Both the position numbers and the translations under genes were made by a program. From an uncultured Bacteroidota bacterium (lineage in GTDB: Bacteria > Bacteroidota > Bacteroidia > Chitinophagales > Chitinophagaceae), in NCBI GenBank assembly GCA_903882805.1, contig CAIRYK010000079.1:1-55193 (forward strand): 55,193 bases of DNA, read 5' to 3'. Every line of letters starts with the position of its first letter. Position 1 is the stretch's first letter. Below, piece by piece: positions 27,049-35,309 of this stretch. The notes under the pieces are model-generated. The model saw nothing but the letters and a program-made list of their open reading frames with translations. It searched no databases and was not told where the DNA came from.

Positions 27049-29277
27049 ATGCGGCAACTTTATCGTTTCAAAAATTTAGTTACTACTCTGCTGTTGGCAG
27101 GGTCTGTTGTGAGCGCTAATGCTCAGACAGTTACTTTTAACTACACTGGCGCTGTGCAGACCTACACAGTAGGTAGCGGCGTGTCGAGTCTGGTGGTAGA
27201 TGCTCAGGGCGCCAAGGGCGGTACCGGCGGCAACGGAACCATCAATGATCGCGGCGGCTATGGCGGCCGGGCTCAATGCTCGCTGGCTGTAACTCCAGGT
27301 CAGGTGCTTTACCTGCTGGTGGGCGGACAAGGCGGTAATGGTAGCGGCACATGCTGCGGCACTGTTATACCCGGAGGCTACAATGGCGGCGGCGCAGCCA
27401 ACTACGGTAACGGCGGTAGCGGCGGCGGAGCTTCAGACATTCGTATTGGCGGCACTACGCTGGCCAACCGCGTAGTGGTTGCCGGCGGCGGCGGCGGCGG
27501 CGGATTTTCATCTACGTCTATTTATTTTGATAATTACGAGCGCGGCGGCGAAGGCGGAGCGCTATCTGCTGAAAGCGGACATTACGACGACTTTGTGATT
27601 GCAGGTTATGGCGGCGGTGGCGGCACGGCCACTGCTGGCGGCGCAGGCGGTACTGTTATGTGTACATCATCCTCTGGCGCCTCAGGCGTAGGCGGCGCAA
27701 GCAGCTCTACTTGCTATGGCGGCGGTGGCGGCGGCGGCTATTATGGCGGCGGCGGCGGTAGCAATGCCGGCGGCGGCGGCGGTAGTTCATATACCAGCCC
27801 GACTCTTGCCACGGCAGTTGTGCACACGGCAGGCTACCGCACAGGTTCAAACGGCGTTATCGTACTTACTCCTGTATGTCCTTCGTTCTCGGGCGGCGCT
27901 ATATCAGGTCGTTTGTATGGTTGCGTAGGCGAATCTGATTCATTGACAAACCCAACCGGCACTTCTGGCGGCGTATGGACGAGCAGCGCTCCTGCAGTTG
28001 CAACAATCAATATGTACACTGGCGTGGTAACCTGCGTTTCTCCGGGTCTTACCAGCATTACCTATACGGTTACTTCAGGTTGTGGCACGGCTACTGCTGT
28101 AGCTTCATTCACTGTATTTGCTACTCCTTCTGTAACAGCTTCGGCTACATATGCTACTTGCGGCGATGATTATACGCTTTCAGCTACCGGTGCATCAAGC
28201 TACACTTGGTCTCCATCTACCGGTCTGTCATGCCCTACGTGCAGTACCACTACTGTCAACCCTACAGCTACTACTACTTTCACTGTATTAGGTGTAAGCG
28301 GTTATTGCAGCAGCTCAGCTACCGTAACTGTAAATGGCAACCGTATCTTGGGTCATGTATCATTTAGCTCTACTCCGCCCGATACGCTCGACATGAAGGT
28401 TTGGCTCATTCAGTTCAACCCAATCGATAGCTCTATTACCGCGCTCGATTCTACGCTTACTTGCCTCGATGCTGGCGCTCCCTATTTCGAATTCGCGTCA
28501 AGGGCTGCAGGCAACTACATGGTAAAAGGTAAAATGCTTTACGGTAGCTATGCTGGTATGAGCGGTTATGTGCCTACTTATAGCCTTGCATCACCACACT
28601 GGTCTACTGGCGCTACTGTTTCGCACGCTGCAGCTACCGATTCTATGCATATCACTATGCAGTATGGCACTGTGCCTGCCGGACCTGGCTTTATAAGCGG
28701 TTATGTAGTTTCAGGCGCTGGTCGCGGTACAACAGGCGATGTTCCAGCTCCGGGTATGCTTATTTACTTGCTTGATGCTACTACGCATCGCCCTGTAACC
28801 TATGCATATACCAATACTGCTGGCGCATACACTTTTACAGGTATCGGATATGGCACATACATCATCCACCCAGAAGAGTATGACTACAACACGATCGAAT
28901 CTGCAGTTATCACGTTGAGCTCTACAACGCCTTCTGCAACTGCTGTCGATTTCAGACAGTTTACCACTTCTCGTGTTATTAAGCCTTTTGTGATTGTTAC
29001 CACTGGCGTAGCTTCTGCTCCGTTTACCGGTATCAGCCTGTATCCTAACCCAACAACTGGTGTTCTCAATATCAACTGGAGCAACCAGACTGTGGGCGAA
29101 GCTACAATGGTAATCACGGATATGATTGGCCGTACAGTGTATACTGCGCCAGTTAGCATCAATGCAACAAGCGGGCAGGCTACTGTTTCGCTTAGCGATC
29201 TGAAAGCTGGATTGTATATGATCAGTATCAAGTCTGATAACATAAATTACAGTGGCAAATTGCAGATTGCAAAATAA
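27049..29277 (+). CDS. T9SS surface protein with glycine-rich domain
   Basis: 742 residues. Signal peptide 1-25, then a Gly-rich domain (about 50-280) with long GGGGGG runs and a closing GGGGSSYTSP, of the ALK/glycine-rich kind found in bacterial surface proteins. Then one Ig-like repeat with GGVWTSS, a PKD-like module (SSYTWSPSTGLSCPTC), the shared NRILGHVSF-DMKVWLIQFN module and a C-terminal sorting domain (LYPNPTTGVLNINW). Codons in the Gly-rich part favour GGC strongly, unlike the downstream half. It is a paralog of the preceding gene in its last ~330 residues. A -7-like TATTTTTC at 26975 may be the promoter. Confidence 0.82.
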   Translation: MRQLYRFKNLVTTLLLAGSVVSANAQTVTFNYTGAVQTYTVGSGVSSLVVDAQGAKGGTGGNGTINDRGGYGGRAQCSLAVTPGQVLYLLVGGQGGNGSGTCCGTVIPGGYNGGGAANYGNGGSGGGASDIRIGGTTLANRVVVAGGGGGGGFSSTSIYFDNYERGGEGGALSAESGHYDDFVIAGYGGGGGTATAGGAGGTVMCTSSSGASGVGGASSSTCYGGGGGGGYYGGGGGSNAGGGGGSSYTSPTLATAVVHTAGYRTGSNGVIVLTPVCPSFSGGAISGRLYGCVGESDSLTNPTGTSGGVWTSSAPAVATINMYTGVVTCVSPGLTSITYTVTSGCGTATAVASFTVFATPSVTASATYATCGDDYTLSATGASSYTWSPSTGLSCPTCSTTTVNPTATTTFTVLGVSGYCSSSATVTVNGNRILGHVSFSSTPPDTLDMKVWLIQFNPIDSSITALDSTLTCLDAGAPYFEFASRAAGNYMVKGKMLYGSYAGMSGYVPTYSLASPHWSTGATVSHAAATDSMHITMQYGTVPAGPGFISGYVVSGAGRGTTGDVPAPGMLIYLLDATTHRPVTYAYTNTAGAYTFTGIGYGTYIIHPEEYDYNTIESAVITLSSTTPSATAVDFRQFTTSRVIKPFVIVTTGVASAPFTGISLYPNPTTGVLNINWSNQTVGEATMVITDMIGRTVYTAPVSINATSGQATVSLSDLKAGLYMISIKSDNINYSGKLQIAK

Positions 29278-29296
29278 TCTGTAATAGCTACTAAAC

Positions 29297-29344
29297 ATAA
29301 AAAAGGAACCTCCCGGCGATATACCCGGGAGGTTCCTTTTTTTA
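29297..29344. terminator. Bidirectional terminator
   Basis: Stem AAAAAGGAACCTCCCGG / CCGGGAGGTTCCTTTTT with A and T tracts on both sides; it serves the convergent genes at 27049 (plus) and 29363 (minus). Confidence 0.9.
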
Positions 29345-29362
29345 TGAATATTGAACACACCA

Positions 29363-30322
29363 TTATAGGTTGTCTATTACAATTCGGGCCATATACGCCA
29401 TATCCGCTATGCTATATCGCTGGTCTATTGGCAGTCTGATAAGCTGGTGCGATAAATAGTTTTCGTAACTGTCTTCGGGCACGGCTTTATGTATAGCCGG
29501 AAAAACAGTGCTTACGTATATTTTATTGGCTATGAGTTGTTGTTTTAGTGTTGCAGAGGGGGTAAGCAGCGGATAGAAAAGAGGTCCGCATACCGAATCT
29601 ATATCCATTGCCTGGTATTCGTTGTGTTGTCCAAGCACATGGTGCAGGTGTAAAAAGTTGCGGTCGCGCGCAAGCTTATTTTTCTCAAAATCGTAGGTGT
29701 TCAGAAATTTGCGCGTGGTAGCCGACATCTGGCCCATACCAATACCCGACAGTTTTTGCTCGTTTTCCCTGAACTGCATAAAGCCGGCATTGGGCGAAAC
29801 ATTGCCCCTGCTATACAGATGGTCGGTGGTGTGGGTGCAATCGTAAGGGGGTAGTTCGGTATTGAGTCGTTTATTGGTGTACAAAAATGCGCCGTCGGGT
29901 GTGCCGGCAAATTTGCGCAGGGAGTAGAAGGTATCTACGCCCGGCGCTGGTGGAGCAAACAATGCCTGACAATTATCCACTATCAGGTTGTTTACCAGCG
30001 AGGCTAGTTTTGGTATGTAGTCATTCTTAAACCCGAAATTGTTGAGGTATAAAAAGGCTTCATCCTCTTTTACCATAGGTATTGCGGTTGGCTCCATTTG
30101 TTCATCAACAAAGTAGAACTCATATTCTACACCGCAGGCTGCTATGGGCTCAAAAATTACATCGCATATATAGTAGGGCACATAAATGCGTCTGTAATTG
30201 TTGGCGCGCAATATGTATTCCAGCGCATACCTGCCCGAATTGAGCAATAGAGCCGACGAATGTATGCCGCCTAACTCGATATTTGAATATTCAATTTCGT
30301 AATAGCCGCCTATTTCCTTCAT
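29363..30322 (-). CDS. PLP-dependent transferase-fold (DegT-like) protein
   Basis: 319 residues from the ATG at 30322 (an in-frame ATG at 30370 adds 16). The pattern is that of fold-type I PLP transferases: LNSGRYALEYIL (phosphate/ring-binding loop), VPYYICDVIFEP, AFLYLNNFGFKND, LIVDNCQALF (the D contacting the ring) and FYSLRKFAGTPDGAFLYTN, where the Lys of SLRK is the likely Schiff-base residue. Similar proteins in Bacteroidota lie in surface-polysaccharide loci, but no sugar gene is adjacent here. Activity is inferred; the reaction is unknown. Confidence 0.7.
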   Translation of the reverse strand: MKEIGGYYEIEYSNIELGGIHSSALLLNSGRYALEYILRANNYRRIYVPYYICDVIFEPIAACGVEYEFYFVDEQMEPTAIPMVKEDEAFLYLNNFGFKNDYIPKLASLVNNLIVDNCQALFAPPAPGVDTFYSLRKFAGTPDGAFLYTNKRLNTELPPYDCTHTTDHLYSRGNVSPNAGFMQFRENEQKLSGIGMGQMSATTRKFLNTYDFEKNKLARDRNFLHLHHVLGQHNEYQAMDIDSVCGPLFYPLLTPSATLKQQLIANKIYVSTVFPAIHKAVPEDSYENYLSHQLIRLPIDQRYSIADMAYMARIVIDNL

Positions 30323-30813
30323 TGCATTAGTCGATTTCAAAAAATATTTCTCCTTTTGTATTAATACCATTGTAAAGGTAAATCAAAAGGTTTTCAGTAG
30401 TCTACAAACAAAAAACAATGAATAGTCTTCCACAATTAGCGCATGCCGTGTGCAAGCTCAAAATACTGTGCTACGATAGTTTATTTACTCAAAAGTGGTG
30501 TCCGACGATAGTTGAATTTGTGGTATTTGTCAAATTTAGGATCTCTATTTTCTTTTATTGAGTCGGCTAATAATATTATATATAGAGAACTTCTATCATT
30601 TCTTTTCTGGCTCTTCTGAGGTTATTGCAGCAGGGCGCCAAAGTAGCCCCGCTATGGTTACAGGCAATACACTTAATAAAACAAGCTAGACCTAACTAAC
30701 AATCTGGAAATATGATACAGCAACATAAATTGTCAAGACCATAGGCTATAGTAAATTAAAGAGCTAAATAGCATTTACACTAATGCGACATTTTTTCGTT
30801 TAACTCGGTATGG
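30323..30813. other. Gene-free spacer
   Basis: About 490 bases, A/T-rich. No ORF on either strand looks coding, and I see no repeat or strong hairpin. Confidence 0.5.
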
Positions 30814-31140
30814 TTATACTTCATATTTCTGGCCCCATTTTTCCATAAGCGCCATAACGGGCAATAGTTTTTCGCCTTCGTCGGTAAGCGAATAAACTAC
30901 TTTGGGAGGTATGAGCTCGTACACTTTACGGTTTACAATTCCATTTTTTTCTAACTCACGCAACACTTGTGTCAGCATCTTATCGTTTATTGTTACCAAT
31001 ATTTTTTTTAATTCGCCAAATCGTTTGGGGCCGTCGCGTAAGTTCCAGAACACCAAGCCCTTCCATCTGCCGCCTATTACAGATAGGGTAAGATCTACAG
31101 GGCAATAGTAAAAAGTGCCGTCCAGTTTGAATCTCTTCAT
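30814..31140 (-). CDS. HxlR-family winged-helix regulator
   Basis: 108 residues from the ATG at 31140 (an alternative start at 31176 adds 12). It has the HxlR signature: a cysteine near the N-terminus (FYYCPVDLTLSVIGGRWKGLV), then RDGPKRFGELKK, ITINDKMLTQVLRELEKNGIV and a PPKVVYSLTDEG wing. The single Cys is the kind that senses aldehydes, quinones or oxidants in this family. It is divergent from the SnoaL-like gene 125 bases away and is a probable regulator of it. Confidence 0.88.
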   Translation of the reverse strand: MKRFKLDGTFYYCPVDLTLSVIGGRWKGLVFWNLRDGPKRFGELKKILVTINDKMLTQVLRELEKNGIVNRKVYELIPPKVVYSLTDEGEKLLPVMALMEKWGQKYEV

Positions 31141-31265
31141 ATGCGCTAATATTGTAGTAAAGGTAGCAGTTGCCATTACTGCTTACCAAATCTATAGCGC
31201 TTTCTTTTTGGGTAGTATATTGCCTGAAAGAAGTATCGGGTAGACATTTGTACTTAAAATAACAA

Positions 31266-31742
31266 ATGATGGAAACCAAACAAGACAACAAAAAAACTGC
31301 ATTGGCAGTATCGTATGCTATACTCGATGGCAAGTGGAGTGAACTCGATGCGTTGCTGGACGATAAATTTACTTATACAGGCGATGGTTTTGTGTTTAAT
31401 AAAGACGAATACATAGGATTTATGCAAGACATGAAAGCTGCATTTTCTGGTTTGCAAATGGAGTTTCCACAAACGTTGGCCGATGGCAATATGGTGTCGG
31501 TCAGGTTTATTTCTAAGGCAGTAAATACCGGTAGTTTCATGGGCGCTCCGGCTAATAAAAGGAATCTGGAAGTAAATGGCATTTTCATCAGAAAAGTAGA
31601 AAACGGTAAAGTGATGCAAGAGTGGCAAACAACGGATTTGCTTGGAGTAATGAAACAAATAGGTTTTGGGGCGCTGATGGGGTATTCCGTATTTGTTGGT
31701 TTATTCAATGTAGCACAAAAGCGCCCGGTAAGAAAATGGTAA
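31266..31742 (+). CDS. SnoaL-like/ester-cyclase-type protein
   Basis: 158 residues. SnoaL/NTF2-like fold: ALAVSYAILDGKWSELDALLDDKFTYTGDGFVFNKDEYIGFMQDMKAAF, then FPQTLADGNMVSVRFISKAVNTG and NGIFIRKVENGKVMQEWQTTD. Such proteins act as polyketide cyclases or unspecific small-molecule isomerases. The divergent HxlR gene suggests control by a reactive compound. The last 25 residues have a short hydrophobic stretch. The substrate is not readable from the sequence. Confidence 0.75.
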   Translation: MMETKQDNKKTALAVSYAILDGKWSELDALLDDKFTYTGDGFVFNKDEYIGFMQDMKAAFSGLQMEFPQTLADGNMVSVRFISKAVNTGSFMGAPANKRNLEVNGIFIRKVENGKVMQEWQTTDLLGVMKQIGFGALMGYSVFVGLFNVAQKRPVRKW

Positions 31743-31855
31743 TATCAATGGTTATACCCTCCCAACTTCAAAAATCCGCAAATGAATAGTGACTCTCTGT
31801 AAAGCAATCTGATTGCTGGATAGGGTAAGCCAGATACGGTTAAAATGTGCATTGC

Positions 31856-32200
31856 CGGAGGTGAAGCCTCCGGAATTATAGACAATGACGCTCAACTAAG
31901 GAGTCGAATGTCATTGTAGCTTACAGATCAAGTGAGACGTTTCACATTCTACCCTTTCTGGTTGTCGCTTGTGATACAAAATCGACAATAAAATTCGGCG
32001 TTTACGCATGGCATTTTACCACTGGGTGCAATATGTTTGTAGGTGCGCTATGTATTATTTATAAGCTGTGCACCCTGGGGTGCAACAAACCCCGCACGGC
32101 GATTTTTAATGTCCAAACGGTATGATTAACCTTACCCAGGTACCCTGCCGGAGCTACGCATATTAAAGCCCGTTCTGGTTTTAGTATTGCGTTATCTCGA
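31856..32200. repeat. Repeat-rich spacer: degenerate triple-hairpin element and R2 copy
   Basis: CCGGAGGTGAAGCCTCCGG at 31858 is the minus orientation of the hairpin seen at positions 91 and 280. GCCGGAGCTACGCATATTAAAGCCCG at about 32146 is a plus-oriented decayed remnant. R2 copy 2 (GGGGTGCAACAA ... CACGGCGATTTTTAAT) covers 32071-32110. No gene is credible from 31743 to 32450; the plus-strand ORF at 32217-32612 overlaps the minus gene antisense. Confidence 0.65.
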
Positions 32201-32450
32201 CTAATCTACATAACATTTGATGTGCGGAGTATTTGCTCGTGCGTTTGCGTTTGCCATAAATGTATACAAATTGGTATTATGGTCGCGGTTCGGTAAGCCC
32301 ACCGAAACAATTTGGGCAATTTTGCGTGGCGGGGCTCAAAGAGATATCACCGGTATTTTGGATAGTAAGAGGCTAGGAGACAAAAGGGCTATTATATTTT
32401 GGGTGATTCGGCTCGGCGCGACTGCAGGGGGGATATGGTATGTAGCGGCC

Positions 32451-32792
32451 TTAGGCAATTACATCATTATCAAAGTACCGTATTACACATTCTTTAAGCA
32501 GTCGCTCTTGTTCGCCGAGGCCTTTTACCTCTACGTGTGCTACCTCTACAAAATGCGGCCAGCCGTCTTCGTCGCGGCCCAAAGCTTCATAGTAGCCCAG
32601 CTGACTGAGTAAGGTACACACCGCTATGTGCATAAGGTCTTGCTTTTGCTCCTTCGAAAACTTAACTCTAGGCAGGCGGCCAAGTTCGTTTACGCCAATG
32701 AGGAATAAGATAGCTTCCATGTCGGGCGTTTTACCAAAACGCGCGCTCAAATTATTTTCGGTATCCAACCACCTCTGTTCAAAATTTTCCAT
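32451..32792 (-). CDS. Conserved hypothetical protein
   Basis: 113 residues, soluble and acidic. FGKTPDMEAILFLIGVNELG and KFSKEQKQDLMHIAVCTLLSQLGYYEALGRDEDGWPHF read like a protein kept by selection in Bacteroidota; I recall similar small proteins there without a function. An ATG start, normal codon use, and a helix-rich core support it as real. The neighbours (repeats and moxR) give no clue. Confidence 0.65.
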   Translation of the reverse strand: MENFEQRWLDTENNLSARFGKTPDMEAILFLIGVNELGRLPRVKFSKEQKQDLMHIAVCTLLSQLGYYEALGRDEDGWPHFVEVAHVEVKGLGEQERLLKECVIRYFDNDVIA

Positions 32793-33058
32793 ATTCGCTT
32801 AGCGCTATCTGTTATGTTGTGCCTGCCGGCTGTGCTGGCAGTGCGAAAATAGGCTATTAAGCCATTTAAAAATGATGTCGCGAGCGGTATTGTAGAAATA
32901 GCTCGGTATATTGCCCTTTTAAAAAACGTTAAAACTGAAATCAACTTATTTGTTTCTGCTTTTAGCGTTTTACTTTTGAATTCGTAAAATTTCATTTCAA
33001 CCCGGCTATACCTCAAGGTATGCAAGGGAATAACTTTTGAATCTATATTGAACTGATT

Positions 33059-34063
33059 ATGGAAGCATCTTCATCTGTCGACATCCGGGAGCTTAATGAA
33101 CGTATCCACCGGCAAAGCGCTTTTATAGAGCTGCTGAATATGGAATTGAACAAGGTAGTGGTTGGCCAGAAAAACATGGTAGAGCGCCTAATGATAGGCC
33201 TGCTTGCCAATGGCCATGTGTTGCTGGAGGGCGTGCCCGGACTGGCCAAGACGCTGGCTATTAAATCGCTGGCATCGGCTATTCATGCGCGTTTTGCACG
33301 CATACAATTTACTCCCGACCTTCTGCCCGCCGACGTGCTGGGCACCATGGTGTACAATCCGCAGAAGCATGAGTTTGCGGTGCGTAAGGGCCCCATTTTT
33401 GCCAACTTTATACTTGCCGACGAGATAAACCGCGCCCCAGCAAAGGTGCAGAGCGCGCTGCTGGAGGCCATGCAGGAGCGCCAGGTGACCATTGGCGACA
33501 GCACCTACAAACTGGAGGAGCCCTTTCTGGTGCTTGCTACGCAAAACCCCATAGAGCAGGAAGGCACCTACGAGCTGCCCGAAGCGCAGGTAGACCGTTT
33601 TATGCTGAAGATAGTAATCACTTACCCCAAGAAAGAAGAAGAACGCCAGATCATTCGCACAAACCTCAATCCGGCTGGAGCGGTGAAAATAAACCCCGTG
33701 GTGAGCGCCGACGATATTATGAAGGCGCGCCACCTGGTAAGAGAGGTGTACATGGATGAGAAAATAGAGCAGTACATTCTGGATATAGTTTTTGCTACCC
33801 GTTTTCCGGCCGACTACAAGCTGGCAAAACTGAAACCATTTATCAGTTATGGCGGCTCGCCCCGCGCCAGCATCAATCTGGCTATGGCGGCAAAGGCGTA
33901 TGCGTTTATCAAGCGCAGGGGGTATGTGATACCCGAAGATGTGCGCGCAATATGCCACGACGTAATGCGCCACCGCATAGGCCTTACCTACGAGGCCGAA
34001 GCCGAAAACATGACGAGCGAACAAATAATAGACGAGATACTGAATGTGGTAGTAGTGCCCTAA
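33059..34063 (+). CDS. MoxR-family AAA+ ATPase
   Basis: 334 residues, full length. Walker A GVPGLAKT, Walker B FILADEINRAPAK, sensor 1 VLATQNPIEQEGTYELPEAQVDRF with the arginine finger, and sensor 2 GGSPRASINL are all present. MoxR proteins are chaperone-like remodelers that usually sit next to a DUF58 and vWA gene (BatA/B); neither is adjacent here, so this copy stands alone. The stop overlaps the convergent kinase gene by four bases. Confidence 0.92.
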   Translation: MEASSSVDIRELNERIHRQSAFIELLNMELNKVVVGQKNMVERLMIGLLANGHVLLEGVPGLAKTLAIKSLASAIHARFARIQFTPDLLPADVLGTMVYNPQKHEFAVRKGPIFANFILADEINRAPAKVQSALLEAMQERQVTIGDSTYKLEEPFLVLATQNPIEQEGTYELPEAQVDRFMLKIVITYPKKEEERQIIRTNLNPAGAVKINPVVSADDIMKARHLVREVYMDEKIEQYILDIVFATRFPADYKLAKLKPFISYGGSPRASINLAMAAKAYAFIKRRGYVIPEDVRAICHDVMRHRIGLTYEAEAENMTSEQIIDEILNVVVVP

Positions 34064-35028
34064 CTGAGCGGCAACCACAGTTCGAAAATACAACCCGAGG
34101 GCGCGTTATCTTTTACGGTAATGCGCCCTTTGTGTTGCAGCGCTATTTTAGAGGTCAGGTACAGGCCCAGCCCTGTGCCCTTCGATTTTCGGCTGTCTTC
34201 GTTGCCTATGCGATAAAACTTATTGAATATTTTTTTCTTTTCGCTATCGGGTATGCCCGGCCCCTGGTCTTGCACCTGAATTACAATACCGTCGGTATTT
34301 TTAAACAGGCATAGGGTAACCGGCAAGTCGTCGGGGGTGTATTTCACAGCGTTTTCCAGCAGGTTGTTGATGGCCATTTGCAGCATTACCTTGTCGCCGG
34401 TTATTTTGCAGCCGGCAGTTATTTCTTCTTCAAAACGGCGCGAGTAGCGGGCAGCATAGTCGTTTATGCAGTCTTCGGCCATTTCAGAGAGGTTGAAGGT
34501 TTCGCGGGCCTGCTTATACTGCCGCCCTTCCAGTTGCGAGGCCAGCAGCATATTGTTGCAGAGGTCGTTCAGCCTGTTCGATTCTTTAATGCAGCGGTCC
34601 AGTAGTTGTTTGCGCTGGTCTTCGCTCAGCTGGCGGCGCTCCAGTGTTTGCATATTCAATTTCATAGCTGCTATCGGCGATTTTAGCTCGTGGGTAACGC
34701 TGAGCATAAAGTTGTTTTGTTGTCGCGAGAGCCTCATGCGCCTGTTAAGCGAGGTATAAACCACCACAGCGCCTATAAGTATCACCACCAGAAAAGCGCC
34801 GCCCTCCTGTACATACTGTGTGCGCCGCATGATGTGCTTGTGTTGCAGCGAGTTTATTTGCCGATAGTAAGTGTAGGGGTCGTAGGCGCTATCTACCCTG
34901 CTTTTCAGCGTCAGCACCTCTTGGTCGTATATGCGGCTGCTCAGCTTTTGCAGGCTCATTTCCCAAAACACTATGGCTGCAATAATATAAGCCAGCAATA
35001 TGATGTAAACCGATGTGAAGAAACGCAT
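34060..35028 (-). CDS. Sensor histidine kinase
   Basis: 322 residues from the ATG at 35028; a TTG at 35070 would add 14. Two membrane segments (about 4-24 and 75-95) flank a short periplasmic stretch. Then a HisKA H-box VTHELKSPIAAMKLNMQTL, N-box NNLLENAVKYT, G1 DQGPGIPDSEKKKIFNKFYR and G2 GTGLGLYLTSK. No response regulator is adjacent, so it is an orphan kinase here. The signal is unknown. Confidence 0.9.
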   Translation of the reverse strand: MRFFTSVYIILLAYIIAAIVFWEMSLQKLSSRIYDQEVLTLKSRVDSAYDPYTYYRQINSLQHKHIMRRTQYVQEGGAFLVVILIGAVVVYTSLNRRMRLSRQQNNFMLSVTHELKSPIAAMKLNMQTLERRQLSEDQRKQLLDRCIKESNRLNDLCNNMLLASQLEGRQYKQARETFNLSEMAEDCINDYAARYSRRFEEEITAGCKITGDKVMLQMAINNLLENAVKYTPDDLPVTLCLFKNTDGIVIQVQDQGPGIPDSEKKKIFNKFYRIGNEDSRKSKGTGLGLYLTSKIALQHKGRITVKDNAPSGCIFELWLPLS

Positions 35029-35309
35029 AGACCGCGGTGTTGAAAACAGCAGCGCAATGTGTCGCCGCAAAACAAAGTTCAGATAAATAGTTCAGAAACC
35101 GGCGATGACTGCCATGGGAGTTGAATGCAGCCGCTAAAGCATAAAGATTAAATGCAAACAGTAAAAAGTTTAACCGTGAAAATCGAAAGAAAAGTTAATT
35201 ATAGTTAAATAATGCATACAAGCGAGTGGCGGGCGCATGAATATTCAGAATGTTTCGTTCATTTACGTTGTCCTTTTGCACAAACGCTTATACTCCCCAC
35301 ATACCTTCT

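Noticed and set aside
32217-32612. 131-residue plus-strand ORF
   Set aside because: Overlaps the better-supported minus gene at 32451-32792 by 162 bases, and its N-terminal part looks like repeat-region translation.
32747-33025. 92-residue minus ORF before moxR
   Set aside because: Overlaps the start of the 32451-32792 gene and has no coding character.
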